Positions 29,375-42,585 of a DNA stretch of 64,000 nt are shown here, one piece after another. The stretch comes from Cardiocondyla obscurior. Taxonomy: Eukaryota > Arthropoda > Insecta > Hymenoptera > Formicidae. Position 1 is the stretch's first letter, and every line of letters begins with the position of its first letter. The notes beneath the pieces are model-generated. The model was not told where the DNA came from and ran no database searches. It saw only the letters and a list, made by a program, of their open reading frames with translations. The stretch covers positions 496,001-560,000 of the forward strand of contig NC_091886.1 in NCBI RefSeq assembly GCF_019399895.1, given 5' to 3'. The translations under genes and the position numbers were made by a program.

Positions 29375-29920
29375 TTATAATAATTCCAATGAATTATTAT
29401 TATCGCAGTTGAAGAGTTGTTCAGTCAGAAGAACTTCATATGTTTCGGTGCGGTGACATCTCACCATTTTAAAGTCTTCATGCGCTAATAACTGTTCATC
29501 CATAAAGCATGGTATACAGTAAAATAGATAATCGTTAGTATAATAAAAAAAGATGCGGCAGTGCATTGTCTGATTGGTGATTTCGGTGGTGACTTCAGTT
29601 ATTGCAACATCATCACCGATTTCACTAAACATCTGATCGAACATTTGTTGCATCTCCGTCATAAAATCTCCTTCAGACGCTGATTCTTCTTCATTTTCTT
29701 CCTCAGGATTTTCTCTATTTTCCTCTTCCACCTCACCCATATGATTTTGCACGAGCCCCTCCAAAACTTCATTAGCGTTATTGTCATCATTAGCGTTATT
29801 GTCATCATTAGCGTTATTGTCATCGTTGTCATCATTCAAAAAGTTAAAGAAGCGTAAAGGTCTGAAGTCGTCCTCACTAATATCTTCATCCAGTCCTTCC
29901 GAAATTCTTTCTTTCCCCAT
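29375..29920 (-). CDS. Acidic cysteine-rich protein, cargo family member 2
   Basis: 181 residues from ATG 29920 (MGKERISEGLDED). A long acidic/Asn-rich region with three 18-bp-coded NANDDN repeats is followed by an acidic helix (MTEMQQMFDQMFSEIGDD). The C-terminal part, HCRIFFYYTNDYLFYCIPCF, is related to member 1 at 26984-27406 but lacks its last Cys pairs. A remnant of the same N-terminus lies at 9945 in relic C, so this is a recurrent Polinton gene near the TIR. Function unknown. Confidence 0.6.
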   Translation of the reverse strand: MGKERISEGLDEDISEDDFRPLRFFNFLNDDNDDNNANDDNNANDDNNANEVLEGLVQNHMGEVEEENRENPEEENEEESASEGDFMTEMQQMFDQMFSEIGDDVAITEVTTEITNQTMHCRIFFYYTNDYLFYCIPCFMDEQLLAHEDFKMVRCHRTETYEVLLTEQLFNCDNNNSLELL

Positions 29921-29929
29921 TTTCAAAAT

Positions 29930-30261
29930 ATTCTTTTTTCACTGTCAATTGAAACTAAACTGTCGAACGTTTAAATCGTACTGGCTACTCTCGGCTTTTC
30001 CGCTTTGCAACGTCGCAACGTCACAACATCTTCAAAAATTTTCTTATCGTTAAAATGAAGAGGAATAAACCTTGAGCCCTGGATTACGCAGGAATTTAAA
30101 AAGATAACGGAGGGAGCAATAGAATGAGTGAGGTTGCATGCTTTCTAGATCACAGCGTGATCCGTTGCAACGGATCAACATGAATATTATTTAAAAAATC
30201 TATTTAAAAAAAAAATCTATTTAAATCTATTTAAAAAATCTTTAGTTGGAGGATGATACTT
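29930..30261. other. Promoter-side spacer next to the right TIR
   Basis: No gene. An A/T-rich stretch with a CTATTTAAAAAA triplication near 30195-30240 leads into the TIR minisatellite. Confidence 0.4.
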
Positions 30262-31224
30262 GCACGCTTAACGAGTGCGAGCGAGAGGGAACGATGGGGC
30301 GCATGATACTTTGCTTTCAACGGGTGCGAGCGAAAGGGAACGCTGGGCGCGCGACACTTGTGCGTTCAACGGGTGCGAGCGAGAGGGAACGATGAGCGCG
30401 CCATACTTTGCGTTCAACGAGTGCGAGCGAGAGAAACGCTGGGCGCGCGACACGTGCGTTCAACGGTGCGAGCGAGAGAACGATGAGCGCGCCATACTTT
30501 GCGTTCAACGAGTGCGAGCGAGAAAACCGCTGGGCGCGCACACTTGTGCGTTCAACGGGTGCGAGTGAGAGGAGATTTTGTCTCGAAGCATTTAAAAAAG
30601 TAATACAATTTGGAAAAGAGGGGGGGATTAAATTAAATACAATTTGGAAAAGAGGGGGGGATTAAATTAAAAGATTGATGAACACGCTCGCGCGTGTTCA
30701 GTAACGAAATTTCCTCCGATCGAGTCGCATCGTTATCGAGGGGACGCTGTGCGCGATACCTTGCGATCCGCCGCTTGCCGCCGCCGCGCTAACATCATTT
30801 TAAAAATAATATCGCATTTCAGTGTTTCGATGTTGTGCATTTCAGTGTTTCGGTTGTTATTATTTTCTAAACAATTCGTTCCTAGAATCGCCGACACAGG
30901 GGCGATTTATAAATACCACCCCTCCCGCATGACGTCATTACCCCTTGCCCTGGTCTCACGGACCCAGAACCGTTAACACCCCCTCTCCCGCGACATCATC
31001 ACCCTCGCCCTAGGTCACATGGATACTCTAACACGTAGTGATCCAGAACCGCTCCATGCGTTCAACGAGTGCGAGCAAGAGGAGATGATGGGCGGCGTGA
31101 ACGAGTGCGAGCGAGAGGGAACGATTAACACCCCCCCTCCCCGCGTGACGTCATTACCCCTCGCCTAAGGTCACACGTATATACTAACACGAGGTGATCC
31201 AGAACCGCTCAAGATACACCTACT
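30262..31224. repeat. Polinton B right TIR with minisatellite and a templated insertion
   Basis: Reverse complement of the left TIR, ending AACACCTACT-type sequence at 31224. The minisatellite (AACGAGTGCGAGCGAGAGGG-type units, about 30262-30573) has more copies than on the left. A 164-bp insert at 30574-30737 is a copy of internal element sequence. Open frames seen here are repeat artefacts. Confidence 0.88.
30574..30737 (-). repeat. Inverted copy of 15622-15749 inside the right TIR
   Basis: The reverse complement of this segment starts GATAACGATGCGACTCGATC and ends CGAGACAAAATC. It matches 15622-15749 almost exactly except for a 36-bp tandem duplication of the TTTAATTTAATCCCCC...CCAAATTGTA part. 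It splits the TIR between the minisatellite and the G/C-rich block and has no counterpart in the left TIR. Confidence 0.9.
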
Positions 31225-31230
31225 AACGCC

Positions 31231-34200
31231 GCCGCGCTCAGATCGCAAACCGCCTCGAGATGAACGGCTTTAGTCGCAAAGCAGATAAATAAGGCGATGT
31301 ATGCCTTCGTCGTTTTCCTACCGCGGCCCCGATTTAACAATATTGTAATGGGCCCGGCAAAGTCTACGCCAGATACAAAGAATGGACGCACCGGTGTCAC
31401 CTGATCGGCGGGCAACTGACTCATAATTTGCGCTGTCGCTTTCGGCGCGTTTCTGAAACATGTCACGCAATCGTGCACGACCTTTCTTGCGATTGATCTT
31501 CCGCTAATCGGCCAATATCTCAGTCGCACCGCGTATAATATACTCTAAGGGCCGGCGTGCAGCAATCTGCGATGCATCCTTTCGAATAGCAATCGCGTAA
31601 GTCTACTACTGGATGGTAATATAATAGGGTATTTCTGTGTGACCGAAAGCGATGAATTCTCGATTCTACCGCCCACCCTGAGAACCCCCTCCTTGTCCAC
31701 GAAAAGATCTGTTGACAATAGATTGCTGCTGGCAGGGATTCGCTTTCCCGATGATAATTGTGACAATTCCTCCGCGAAATGAAGTCCCTGCACCGCGATG
31801 ATTAGCGATTGATGCGCGCGCCGCAATTTTCCAAGCGATAAATTTCCAAACGCGCGATCTTTCAAATCTGCTCGACTATTTCCAATGAATCTATTCATCC
31901 ACGCGAGGATGCGCTTGACCCTCGACAACGACGAATGCTCCGTCAACAGTGCCAGCCTAACGTCCTCGGAGTTACCGACGCTCACGAGAACCCGCGCGCC
32001 CGAACCACGCTCCGCCAACATGATCCGCTCGTCCGTCCCGCTGACAGGCACCGCTCCGGATATACGTTTCTCGCACTCTGTCCGGTGGGACAACCACGCG
32101 GGGCCGCTCCACCAAACCTTGCTATGCTTTAAATTATTTACGCTTACGCCTCTAGAAATTAAATCCGCGGGATTTACCTTGCCGTCCACGTGATGCCAAT
32201 GGTTTGCCGGTAAAATTGACTGCACCTCCGCGACGCGATTTACCACAAACATTTTTTGCCGCGACGCGTCACCCGACAGCCACGCCAACACGATCGTAGA
32301 GTCGCTCCATGCGTGTATTTCCTCTAATTTTAATTTAATAGCCTTCCTAACGCTGTGCACCAATCGCGCGAGCACGACGGCGCCGCACAATTCAAGTCTA
32401 GGAAGCGTAATTGTCTTGCTTTTTACCGGAGCTACTCGAGACTTAGCGCACAAGAGAGCCGATCCCGCTCGATCGTCCGTGTCAATGGCCTGCATATATA
32501 CACATGCCCCGTAGGCTTTCAACGACGCGTCGCAAAAGGCGTGCAATATTAATTTCGCGTTTCCGCTGCCCCAAATTACCCGGCGCGGTATTTCGATGGC
32601 GTTGATCGTCTGTAGGTCCTCAGCGTATTCTTCTCATGCCTCGCGAAGGGCATCCGTCAATGGTTCGTCCCATTCGCGCTCGGACAGCCACGTTTGTTGC
32701 ATAAGCAACTTAGCTCGCGTCAATATCAGCCCGACAAGTCCTAACGGGTCGAACAACTTGGAGATCGCCGAAAGTATCTCTCGCTTGGTTGTGACCAGAT
32801 TCCTCGTCGGTTCGTTTGCAAATTTGAATGTGTCGGAATCCGGCACCCAACTCATTCCGAGCACCTTCGTGGTGCCCGCGTCAATTTCCAGTGCCGACGC
32901 CTTGCTGACTCGCTCACTGGATCGCGCCTTGCCCGATGGTCCGCGATTGGTTCGCCATTTGTGTGTTTCAAATCCGCCCCGGCGTAGCAGTTTTTTTAAC
33001 TGATCTATTAATTGAACTGCCTGTTCTTCGGTTTCAGTGTCCGTTATTATATCATCTACGTATAAGTCGGATAACAAGACTCGCGCGGCCTGCGGAAACT
33101 CCGACGCTTCATCCTCCGCCAGCTGCCGAATGCTGCGGACCGCCAAATACGGCGCGCTTGACTGTCCGTACGTTACGGTGTTTAACGCATATTCCTCAAC
33201 CGGATGTCGCGCGTCGAAACGCCACAGAATTCGTTGATAATTCTGGTCATCGGGATGCAACAACACCTGACGGTACATTTTTTGTAGATTTGCCGTGATT
33301 GCTATCGTCGGTAATCGAAAACGCAATAATATGTTTATTATGTTGTCCTGCAAGGTTGCTCCGACCATTAACGTATCGTTTAATGAAATACCTGAACTAG
33401 TTCTCGCCGATGCATCAAACACTACCCGCAGCTTGGTAGTGGTACTGCTTTCTCGCATTACGCCGTGATGCGGCAGATATACCGCGCTCGTCAAATTTAA
33501 ATCCTTCGTTAGTTTTGTCATGTGATTTAAGCTTATATATTCTCGCATAAAATTTGTGTATAATTCGCGCAAATTCGGTTCACGATAAAATTTCTTCTCC
33601 AAATAATTCAATCGTCGCAACGCAATCTTTCTTGAGCGCCCCAACTGAGCCTTGTTATCGCGAAACGGCAATCGCACGGTGAAGCGTCCTGACGACTCCC
33701 GAACGGTAGTGTCAACAAAATAACGCTTGCAAAGTTCCTCTTCCTGGGATAATATTGTTTTGTTTTCGGCGTACTCTTCCAATTCCCAAAATTTCCGAAC
33801 TGTCTCGTCTATATGCTCGCGCCGTGTCGCGAAACATGTGTGATGAACTGCTCGCGGTTTCGTCGTCTGTTTCACGTCACGCAACAACACCGGGCCGGAT
33901 ACTATCCACCCGAGCTTGCTATTTTGCATGACCGGTAAATTGTTGCCAAGTTCAATCCTTCCCGTCTCTAATAATCTAAAGAAAAATTCTCCGCCTATTA
34001 ACGCGTCGATATTGCCCGGTTCATGAAAAGACGGGTCCGCTAACGGCAAGTTTTTTGGGACAGCTAATCCGGTTGACCTTACGGATATGGGCGGCAATTT
34101 TTTTGTAATTTTAGGTACGACGAGACAGTATACGCCTATCTCAAATTCCGAGATCTGCGATTTTATCGTGAGTCTACACCCGTTATGTGTTGCGCACGCT

Positions 34201-34706
34201 ACGTTATTAATTCTGATCACCGCTTCGTACGCGTCCTCGAGTTTTAAGTTTAATTTTTTACAAGCTGTCGCGGTAATAAAATTGGCCTCGCTAGCGCTGT
34301 CTAACAATACTCGGATCGACTGATTCGCGCCGTTTCCTTGCGCTGTCACAATTGCCGTCGACATCAATACTTGCGCTCGTGTTTCGGGAATCGTCGATCT
34401 CTCTCCTCTTGCCTCTCCCGACTCAGTCCCTGAGGTAGAACACAGAACTGTCCTGCTGCTCGGGCTATCGGCATGAGCCTCCTTTCCGCCGATCAAAACC
34501 TGGCCTGCTGTCCTCGTTTTATGACACAGCGTGTTGTGTCGCTCGCCGCAATCCTTGCATGAACTCGCTCTGCAGTTCTTTACGAAATGATCGCGCCTGA
34601 AGCAGTTCAGGCAGAGCCTGAGTCTCCGAATTTCGCTGATGCGATCCTCGACAGATAAACTTAAAAACTGTCTGCACCCATAGAGCATATGATTGCCCTG
34701 GCACAA
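31231..34706 (-). pseudogene. BEL-1 pol: zinc knuckles, protease, RT, RNase H, integrase N-part
   Basis: One minus-strand frame from 34706 to the Polinton edge, broken by TGA at 32634-32636 and TAG at 31545-31547. In order: zinc knuckle CLNCFRRDHFVKNC and CKDCGERHNTLC (end of gag); retropepsin-like VLLDSASEANFI; RT with RVVFDASART and the active-site LYVDDIITDT; RNase H starting HAFCDASLKAYGACVYM; integrase zinc-binding part (ERMHRRLLHAGP, CVTCFRNAP) and the first core Asp in VSGVDFAGPI. The frame continues at 13008 beyond the Polinton. BEL/Pao elements replicate through tRNA-primed reverse transcription; this copy cannot make a full polyprotein. Confidence 0.9.
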
Positions 34707-34709
34707 GTA

Positions 34710-35881
34710 GCACTTGCCCTCCTGGGATGTGGTCGTCAGTACCGTCTTCGTCGGTTTTTTGGTCCTGTTGGCCTTGCTTCTTTCTTTCTCTCTCGCGCGT
34801 CGCTCCTCGTCGCGTACACGCTTTCGACGCCTATCGTTGCGCGCCTTAACAGCTGACAGTGACCCTGTAGGAAGTCCAGTATGGCATCTGTTGTTACGTC
34901 TTCCTTGTTTTCTATGTGCTCCTCCTAATGACGCCTCGTTGCTCCGTCCAAGTTCCTCTCAATTAAGTGGATGATCAGGGCTCCCCAAGAACCTGTCGGA
35001 AGTCCCATTCCTTTTAGAACTCGCAAATGCTTTTGCACGTGGTCGACTAATTCCTTAATTGCGCCAGCCGACTCACGCTTTACCGAGGGCAGCTCAAATA
35101 GACACTGAATGTGTTTCTGTTTTATGTCTCGTTCGTCGTCATATCGTCTCCTTAACAGCTGCATCGCGATGTCATAATTGTCTTCTGATATTTCAATTGA
35201 TTCTATAGTTTTAGCAGCTTGATCCTTTAGTGATTCTACTAAGTATTGAAATTTTTGGATCTTTGTGAGCTCGCTGTCGTGAATCAATGTTCGGAATGTA
35301 TCTTGGTACCGCTTCCAGTCTTCGCTTTGTCCGTTAAAGGTCGGCAAATTGATGGGTGGAAACTTCACTTGAGCTTCTCGTACGGACATCGTTGATGACC
35401 GCGTGCTCAATCTTTCGAATAATTGTGATTGTTGTTCCAATACTCGTTCCAGCACACTGCTGTTGGTGCCTCCGACAGGGCGTTCCATCAATTGTCTAAT
35501 TATTGATGTTTGTTGGTCCAGCACCTGCCTAATTGCTGCATTGCCGCTTGTGTCCGCGCTTGTCGATGGTTACGCACTGGGTGGTGCGACCTTTTCCGCT
35601 AATTTTATTAGATCGGCCTTTATTGCGAAGAATCGCTCGTCAAATTCGCTCTCATCTGGTTCGTCCTTTTCGGTGTATTCCTCTTCGGTTGTTACGGTCA
35701 GAAGTTTGCGACATGCCGTTTGAAATTTTTCGTAATAGTCGTCTGCAGCGGTTAATCTTATCGAGATGTCCGCATGTGAGATGTGCTCTATATTATTTTG
35801 CGCTTGCGTGATGAAAGTACGAATTCGGGTCAATTGTCCCTTTATGGTGCGCCTTTGTCTTTGATAATAATCCGCACTCAT
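34710..35881 (-). pseudogene. BEL-1 gag (DUF1759-type), two stops and a frameshift
   Basis: ATG 35881 (MSADYYQRQRRTIKGQLTRI). The capsid-like DUF1759 domain at about 35370-34925 has LPTFNGQSEDWKRYQDTFRT and FQYLVESLKDQAAKTIESIE. In-frame stops at 35570-35572 and 34925-34927 interrupt it, and a frame change lies between about 34900 and 34720 before the pol frame. The product would assemble the cytoplasmic particle. The lesions are all outside the Polinton and independent of its insertion. Confidence 0.85.
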
Positions 35882-36124
35882 CGCGATAATTTGAACGCAA
35901 CGGTTTTTTTATGTATTTTTGCGATTTTCGTTATTACGGCTTGTTTATCGTTTGCGTACTTGATCACCTTGCTCGATCGAGCGATCCTTTGTCTTGACAC
36001 GTCTCGGTCGCGAACTCGCTACCGTCAACACCGAACGCCTCTAATTTTGAATACAATTGCGTAATTTCTTTTTCGCGAATAAATCATTTCCCGACTAATG
36101 CACATTTACCGGGTGCGCGCTCAG

Positions 36125-36143
36125 AATCCGGCTCGAAGGACCA
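36125..36143 (-). other. Primer binding site, tRNA-Tyr type (BEL-1)
   Basis: The + strand reads AATCCGGCTCGAAGGACCA directly beside the LTR. Read as a tRNA 3' end, it gives CCA, discriminator A, acceptor strand TCGAAGG and T-stem CCGGC. The acceptor partner CCTTCGA is the 5' start of eukaryotic tRNA-Tyr. The same 19 bases occur in BEL-2 (49480-49498). Confidence 0.75.
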
Positions 36144-36506
36144 TGTTAGGATGCAGTAGTATATCCGTTGCAAAAAAAAGATTTTTTAATTTAACACTGA
36201 AGCGCGCCACCAGGAATAGCGCCAGTCACTTTATTAATTATTTCAAAAATTACACTCTTGAATTAAATAATTACTAATGATTATTTCGGCGAATATAGAA
36301 CGAGCGGTTCGCGGGAATTCCACAATTCCTTTTCTTTGTGCGATTCGACGAATTACCGATGCGACCTTTTCGTTCGCTAGTTTTTCGACGACTGCCTAAA
36401 ACGGGAGATCCCGCTTGATCTCGCTGTTATTCTATCAACCGAAGACAAGCATGTGTACAAGTTTGAAATAAGACGTTGCTCGTACGTTTACTGTTACGTC
36501 TATACA
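36144..36506 (-). repeat. BEL-1 5' LTR
   Basis: 363 bp, starts TGTTAGGATGCAG and ends GTCTATACA on the + strand. Paired with 11841-12203. Confidence 0.9.
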
Positions 36507-36511
36507 CCGTT

Positions 36512-38640
36512 CTTTCCGCACGCTTCTTCCTTTCCGTACGCTCCGTTTTTTCCGAGCTAAAAATTTGATAAAAAATAAATTTATTTAACAAATTGCATGC
36601 ATGGACCAATAAGTTATTTAATTAATTAAAAAAATAAAATAAAATCTGATTGATAGTTAGTTTAGACATTTATGAAAATTTTGCTAAAAAAAAAGAATCT
36701 CAATAGCTCTGAATAAGAAACCTTGCGTAATGATTAAATTGGATGGGGCCCATTCTATATTATATAAGTCAAACATTTTCAATAAAAGTATCAATATTTT
36801 AATGTACTGTCACGATATTTTTTCTCGTCTTCGCGGAGAAGAATCGCGAGCAAAAAGAGACGGCCGGGCACGGGCGGAAAATCCGTGCACCGTCGTGACA
36901 CGAGGGGATGGGAGGGAGGATGGGTCGCGGTACCTCAGCCGTATCCCGGCGCGGGACGGCGTAATCCGACAACAATATGGTTTTGGGCGCCAGGCACGGG
37001 CCCAGCCGTGCCGATTTTACTCGCAAATTTTTTATTTTTTTAATAATTCATTGTAAACTCAAACTGCCGTCACGCGCGGGAGCTAGCTCATCTGAACGGA
37101 GAGGGGCGGGGTATAACAGGTGGAATTTTTGGATAGACGGAAACGACAGCACAAAATAATATGTACGCGAACAAGGCGATTAACAATTTTTAGTCCGTTT
37201 ATTTGTGCTCAACGGAACGAAACAAATATAAAAAATAACAACAAAAAAAATAACAGAATAAATTTAGTCGTGAGAGTGCTTGATCTTCGCGCAATTACCT
37301 AGATCGTAGTTTCGACTTTGAACAAAAATTAAATCGCGAACAAGTATCTCCCTTAGATCTCGTTCTCCCGTACTTCTCGCGTCGGCCCTAACTGTTTTGG
37401 TGCCGGCCACGCGCCTCCTGTGCACGCGGCGTGTTCTCGCCGCTCGTCGCAACCTCAAAGAATTTACGCGGGCGGTCGCCTGTCGGTGACGAAATCGCGA
37501 GATGTCTTTCCCGACCTCGGCCGCTGCCGAGGTCTCTCCGTGCAGACACGACGTACGAAAGCTTTACCAACGATAGAATTAACTAACGCCAATAAACCGC
37601 CCCGGTGTTTCCCGCGGGATCCAGCCACCGGCCTTCAGACGCCCGTCGGCTGCCACTCTCTAACGTTAAGTCCTTGCCCCGCGACAAGGATCTACCAAAT
37701 AAGCCATCGGGCCCGCGTGCCCGTTCTACGTGGCCGGGTATCGTCTGAGCCTACGACGGTCTCCCCGGGAAGCGGAGGGCTTTACAAAATAATATTTCCG
37801 CAATGCGGGTGGAAGAACTCACCGTTGATATTTCGCCGGGTCCTCGCACGATGCCTGCTCTCCCGTCCTCGCTCGCTCCCTTAGGCTCTCTCTCTCCGTC
37901 GCTCGCTCACTTGCAATCTCGCTGTTGCTCAACCTCTCGCTCGCCCTAGCAATCGTTTTTCGTCCGCTTAGCTCGCGCGTCTATACGGAAGAGAGCGAGG
38001 ACCGCGCAAATTTTCGGCACGAGACCCGGCATATCCCCACCTCACGTCTCGCGGATTTTTCCGCGCTACGTTGCCGATTTCCCGCGGAAACCGCTGCTCT
38101 CACAGAGCCCTATCGGTACTAGCCGGTTGGCGCGGGTTTCGGATAGTCCGTTGTCGCAATAATTCCCCCGCAGGTTGCTTTTGGCGCCGAAATGCGTAGG
38201 CGACAAGTCTCCTCCAAGGCTCTCGGGATTCGTGGCCTCCCATCCCGGGCCCGTATCCGGTCACCCTCTCTTTCGGAAGTTCGCGCCTCTGCATATGGTC
38301 CGCTCCACTCGCTCCTCCCGAGGCAGGGACGGTCGGTAATCTTAATAACATACGATAGCAACAAAATCCATCCACGCGATCGTTAATTATTGCCTCAAAA
38401 CAAAATAAGGACCCTCCGGAGATTCTCGCGACCCCTTCCCGCTCTCTACGCTATCGCGGCTCGTCCAGCGCCGCCGCGCTTTGTGACGACCGCCGGGAGC
38501 TGCGACGAAGCAGCCAAAGCCGCCACGTCACAATACAAACTTTTAAAGGACCACATATTTAGAAAGCGATTTGTTGGTTTGATGTTGAAATCTGAAGATC
38601 TCAATACTTAAGAATAAATGACATGGTGTAATAACACGAT
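36512..38640. other. Unassigned; GC-rich block about 36830-38530
   Basis: Begins with the minisatellite type of 11541-11840, then AT-rich. From about 36830 the sequence is GC-rich with many CpG (unlike its surroundings), including a Ser/Arg/Pro-rich open stretch that resembles no protein. A poly-A/AAATAAC-rich segment at 37205-37265 looks like a polyadenylation area. It could be an LTR or untranslated part of an unrecognised element. No gene supported. Confidence 0.35.
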
Positions 38641-41178
<2,538 letters not shown>

Positions 41179-41295
41179 GCGTTTACCCACACCTACAAAT
41201 AATGCCATACTTTTCTCATTCATCCATTTTGGACCCTCGCTTCCGATGCTTTTTCTTTTTACTTTTTTCTATATTTAATTTTATCTCTAATTTTT

Positions 41296-41643
41296 TTATC
41301 CATTTGTACTTTTATTCATACTCATCCCTTCCCTAGTTCTTTCTAATAATTCCAACCATTCTTCTCCCTTTCCTTCCTTACCCAAAATTTTTTTTACTAC
41401 TTCCTCCCAATTTCTCCCCTCTCCCCAATCTATACATTCTGTCCATATATGTTCCCATGTTTCTTCTTTTTCTCCGCACATCCTACATTTTCTTCCTTCT
41501 TCACTTTCCCAGTATCTATATCCCTTCATTTCATTTTCTAATCTAAATCTTGCCATTCTTATCCATCTCTCTTCCTTCCATCCCTTTTTCAAATACTCCG
41601 GCACCCCCTTTTTCTTAATTCTTTTATAAAACTTATTGTCCCA
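41296..41643 (-). pseudogene. LINE ORF2 C-terminal end with zinc knuckle
   Basis: Minus strand. KKKGVPEYLKKGWKEERWIR, FRLENEMKGYRYWE and the knuckle CRMCGEKEETWEHIWTEC form the usual end of the RT protein in this LINE type, ending at a stop at 41296-41298. It continues the RT fragment at 51173-52267; the two are separated by the TIR element 41644-50907. The apparent ATG at 41646 belongs to the element end, not to the LINE. Confidence 0.8.
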
Positions 41644-42540
41644 CATTCTGAGCTCACTTTTACAGGCGCTTTTATAAAGGCGCCTCTAAATGTGTAACCA
41701 ACTTTAGAGGCGCGCTGCTAAAGTCGCCCGTATTCTAAGCACACATTTAGAGGCGCCTTTAAGATAAAGGTACATTTATGTTGTACCAGTTAATTATTTT
41801 TTCTTTAACGCGATCAAAAAACGCACATATTCTTTTGTTACGTCCTGTAACTCCACATCTCCTTTTTCCGACACATGGTACATAAAGTAGATAGTAAAAG
41901 GTATACCGAATGTATTGGGACCAAAGGAGACGGTTCTAAGTTTCCAGAAAAAAATAATTCTAACTGACGGAATATCCTGAATCGCCAGATGTATAAAATA
42001 AAAGAAGGAACCAAAAACAATTGTGCAACGGATGTGGAATATAAAAAAAATCGAAACGAAAGGATTTGTCAAAATATTCATAAAACATTAATAGCTCGGA
42101 AGGACTTGGAATATCTTAAACTAACAATAAAATGTCTGGCGGAACATGAGGGAAATTCTGGAAGAAAAACAATTCAGTAAAATCAAATTTCGCCGCGGAT
42201 CCTAGGGATTAGAAAAAAGGAGGCAAAAAGCCTGTAATAATAAAAATTGGGATACGCGGCTGGAAACTATAAAACTCAGGCAGCAATTGCACGCTGCCAG
42301 TAAAAAAAAGAGTTACCTAAAGCTTTTTCGAATCTGTTATCTGGAAGCTTGGAAGGGCTAAAACCATGTAGAGGGGAGCTCATAAACATTTTCTCCTGGA
42401 CCAATAGATATCGGGAACTCCTCACCAAAAATTAGAAACTAAGGGCGAAAACTTAGAAAATTAAGAAGGGCGACCAATAATTGCGAAGACGGAAAAGTGG
42501 AGGAATAAGCCTAACGAATAGAATTCAAAATTCGGATAAG
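41644..42540. other. Left arm of the TIR element
   Basis: Terminal AGGCGCC-rich repeats to about 41775, then AT-rich DNA. A short minus-strand frame (41794-42081) and a plus-strand frame (41989-42180, basic) show no known domain. Confidence 0.35.
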
Positions 42541-42578
42541 ACTTAGAATCTGGCGCTGGTCCTCCCCTTTTCCGAGCT

Positions 42579-42585
42579 TATAAAA
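42579..42585 (+). promoter_or_regulatory. TATA box (TATAAAA) with downstream splice donor
   Basis: TATAAAA within CCGAGCTTATAAAACCGAGC. A possible initiator region with CTCAGTTGCTCAGTT lies at 42648-42662, AATAAA at 42714 and a donor AGTAGTAAGTGC near 42766. The set looks like either a real promoter with a non-coding first exon or an LTR. Either reading fits an internal gene of the TIR element. Confidence 0.35.

Larger units (their letters stand above)
13009..31224. mobile_element. Polinton/Maverick element B, 18,216 bp, TSD AACGCC
   Basis: Both ends begin AGTAGGTGT in inverted orientation and are flanked by AACGCC at 13003-13008 and 31225-31230, a perfect 6-bp target duplication as expected for Polinton integrase. 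Inside are all hallmark genes: major capsid, penton, packaging ATPase, adenain-type protease, protein-primed DNA polymerase B and retroviral-type integrase, plus accessory genes. Left genes (14.0-19.6 kb) run leftwards, the ATPase-to-integrase block (19.7-22.6 kb) rightwards, polymerase leftwards, and a mixed cargo block (27-30 kb) lies next to the right TIR. ATPase and polymerase are frameshifted; most other genes are open. Confidence 0.95.
11841..36506 (-). mobile_element. BEL/Pao LTR retrotransposon (BEL-1) interrupted by Polinton B
   Basis: Two 363-bp LTRs (11841-12203 and 36144-36506) start TG, end CA and are flanked by CCGTT at 11836-11840 and 36507-36511, the 5-bp duplication usual for BEL/Pao. 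The primer binding site is next to the right LTR, so the element reads on the minus strand: gag, protease, RT, RNase H, integrase. Without the 18.2-kb Polinton and its duplicated 6 bp it is about 6.4 kb. The coding region has several nonsense codons and frameshifts, so it was already dead or died later. Confidence 0.9.

Noticed and set aside
30275..30665. Several overlapping open frames with repeated RARG/ECER-type residues, also at 13416-13832
   Set aside because: They lie in the TIR minisatellite, occur in all frames and follow the repeat unit.
37420..38611. Pro/Arg-rich open frames in the GC-rich block
   Set aside because: High GC lowers stop frequency; frames on both strands overlap and show no domain.
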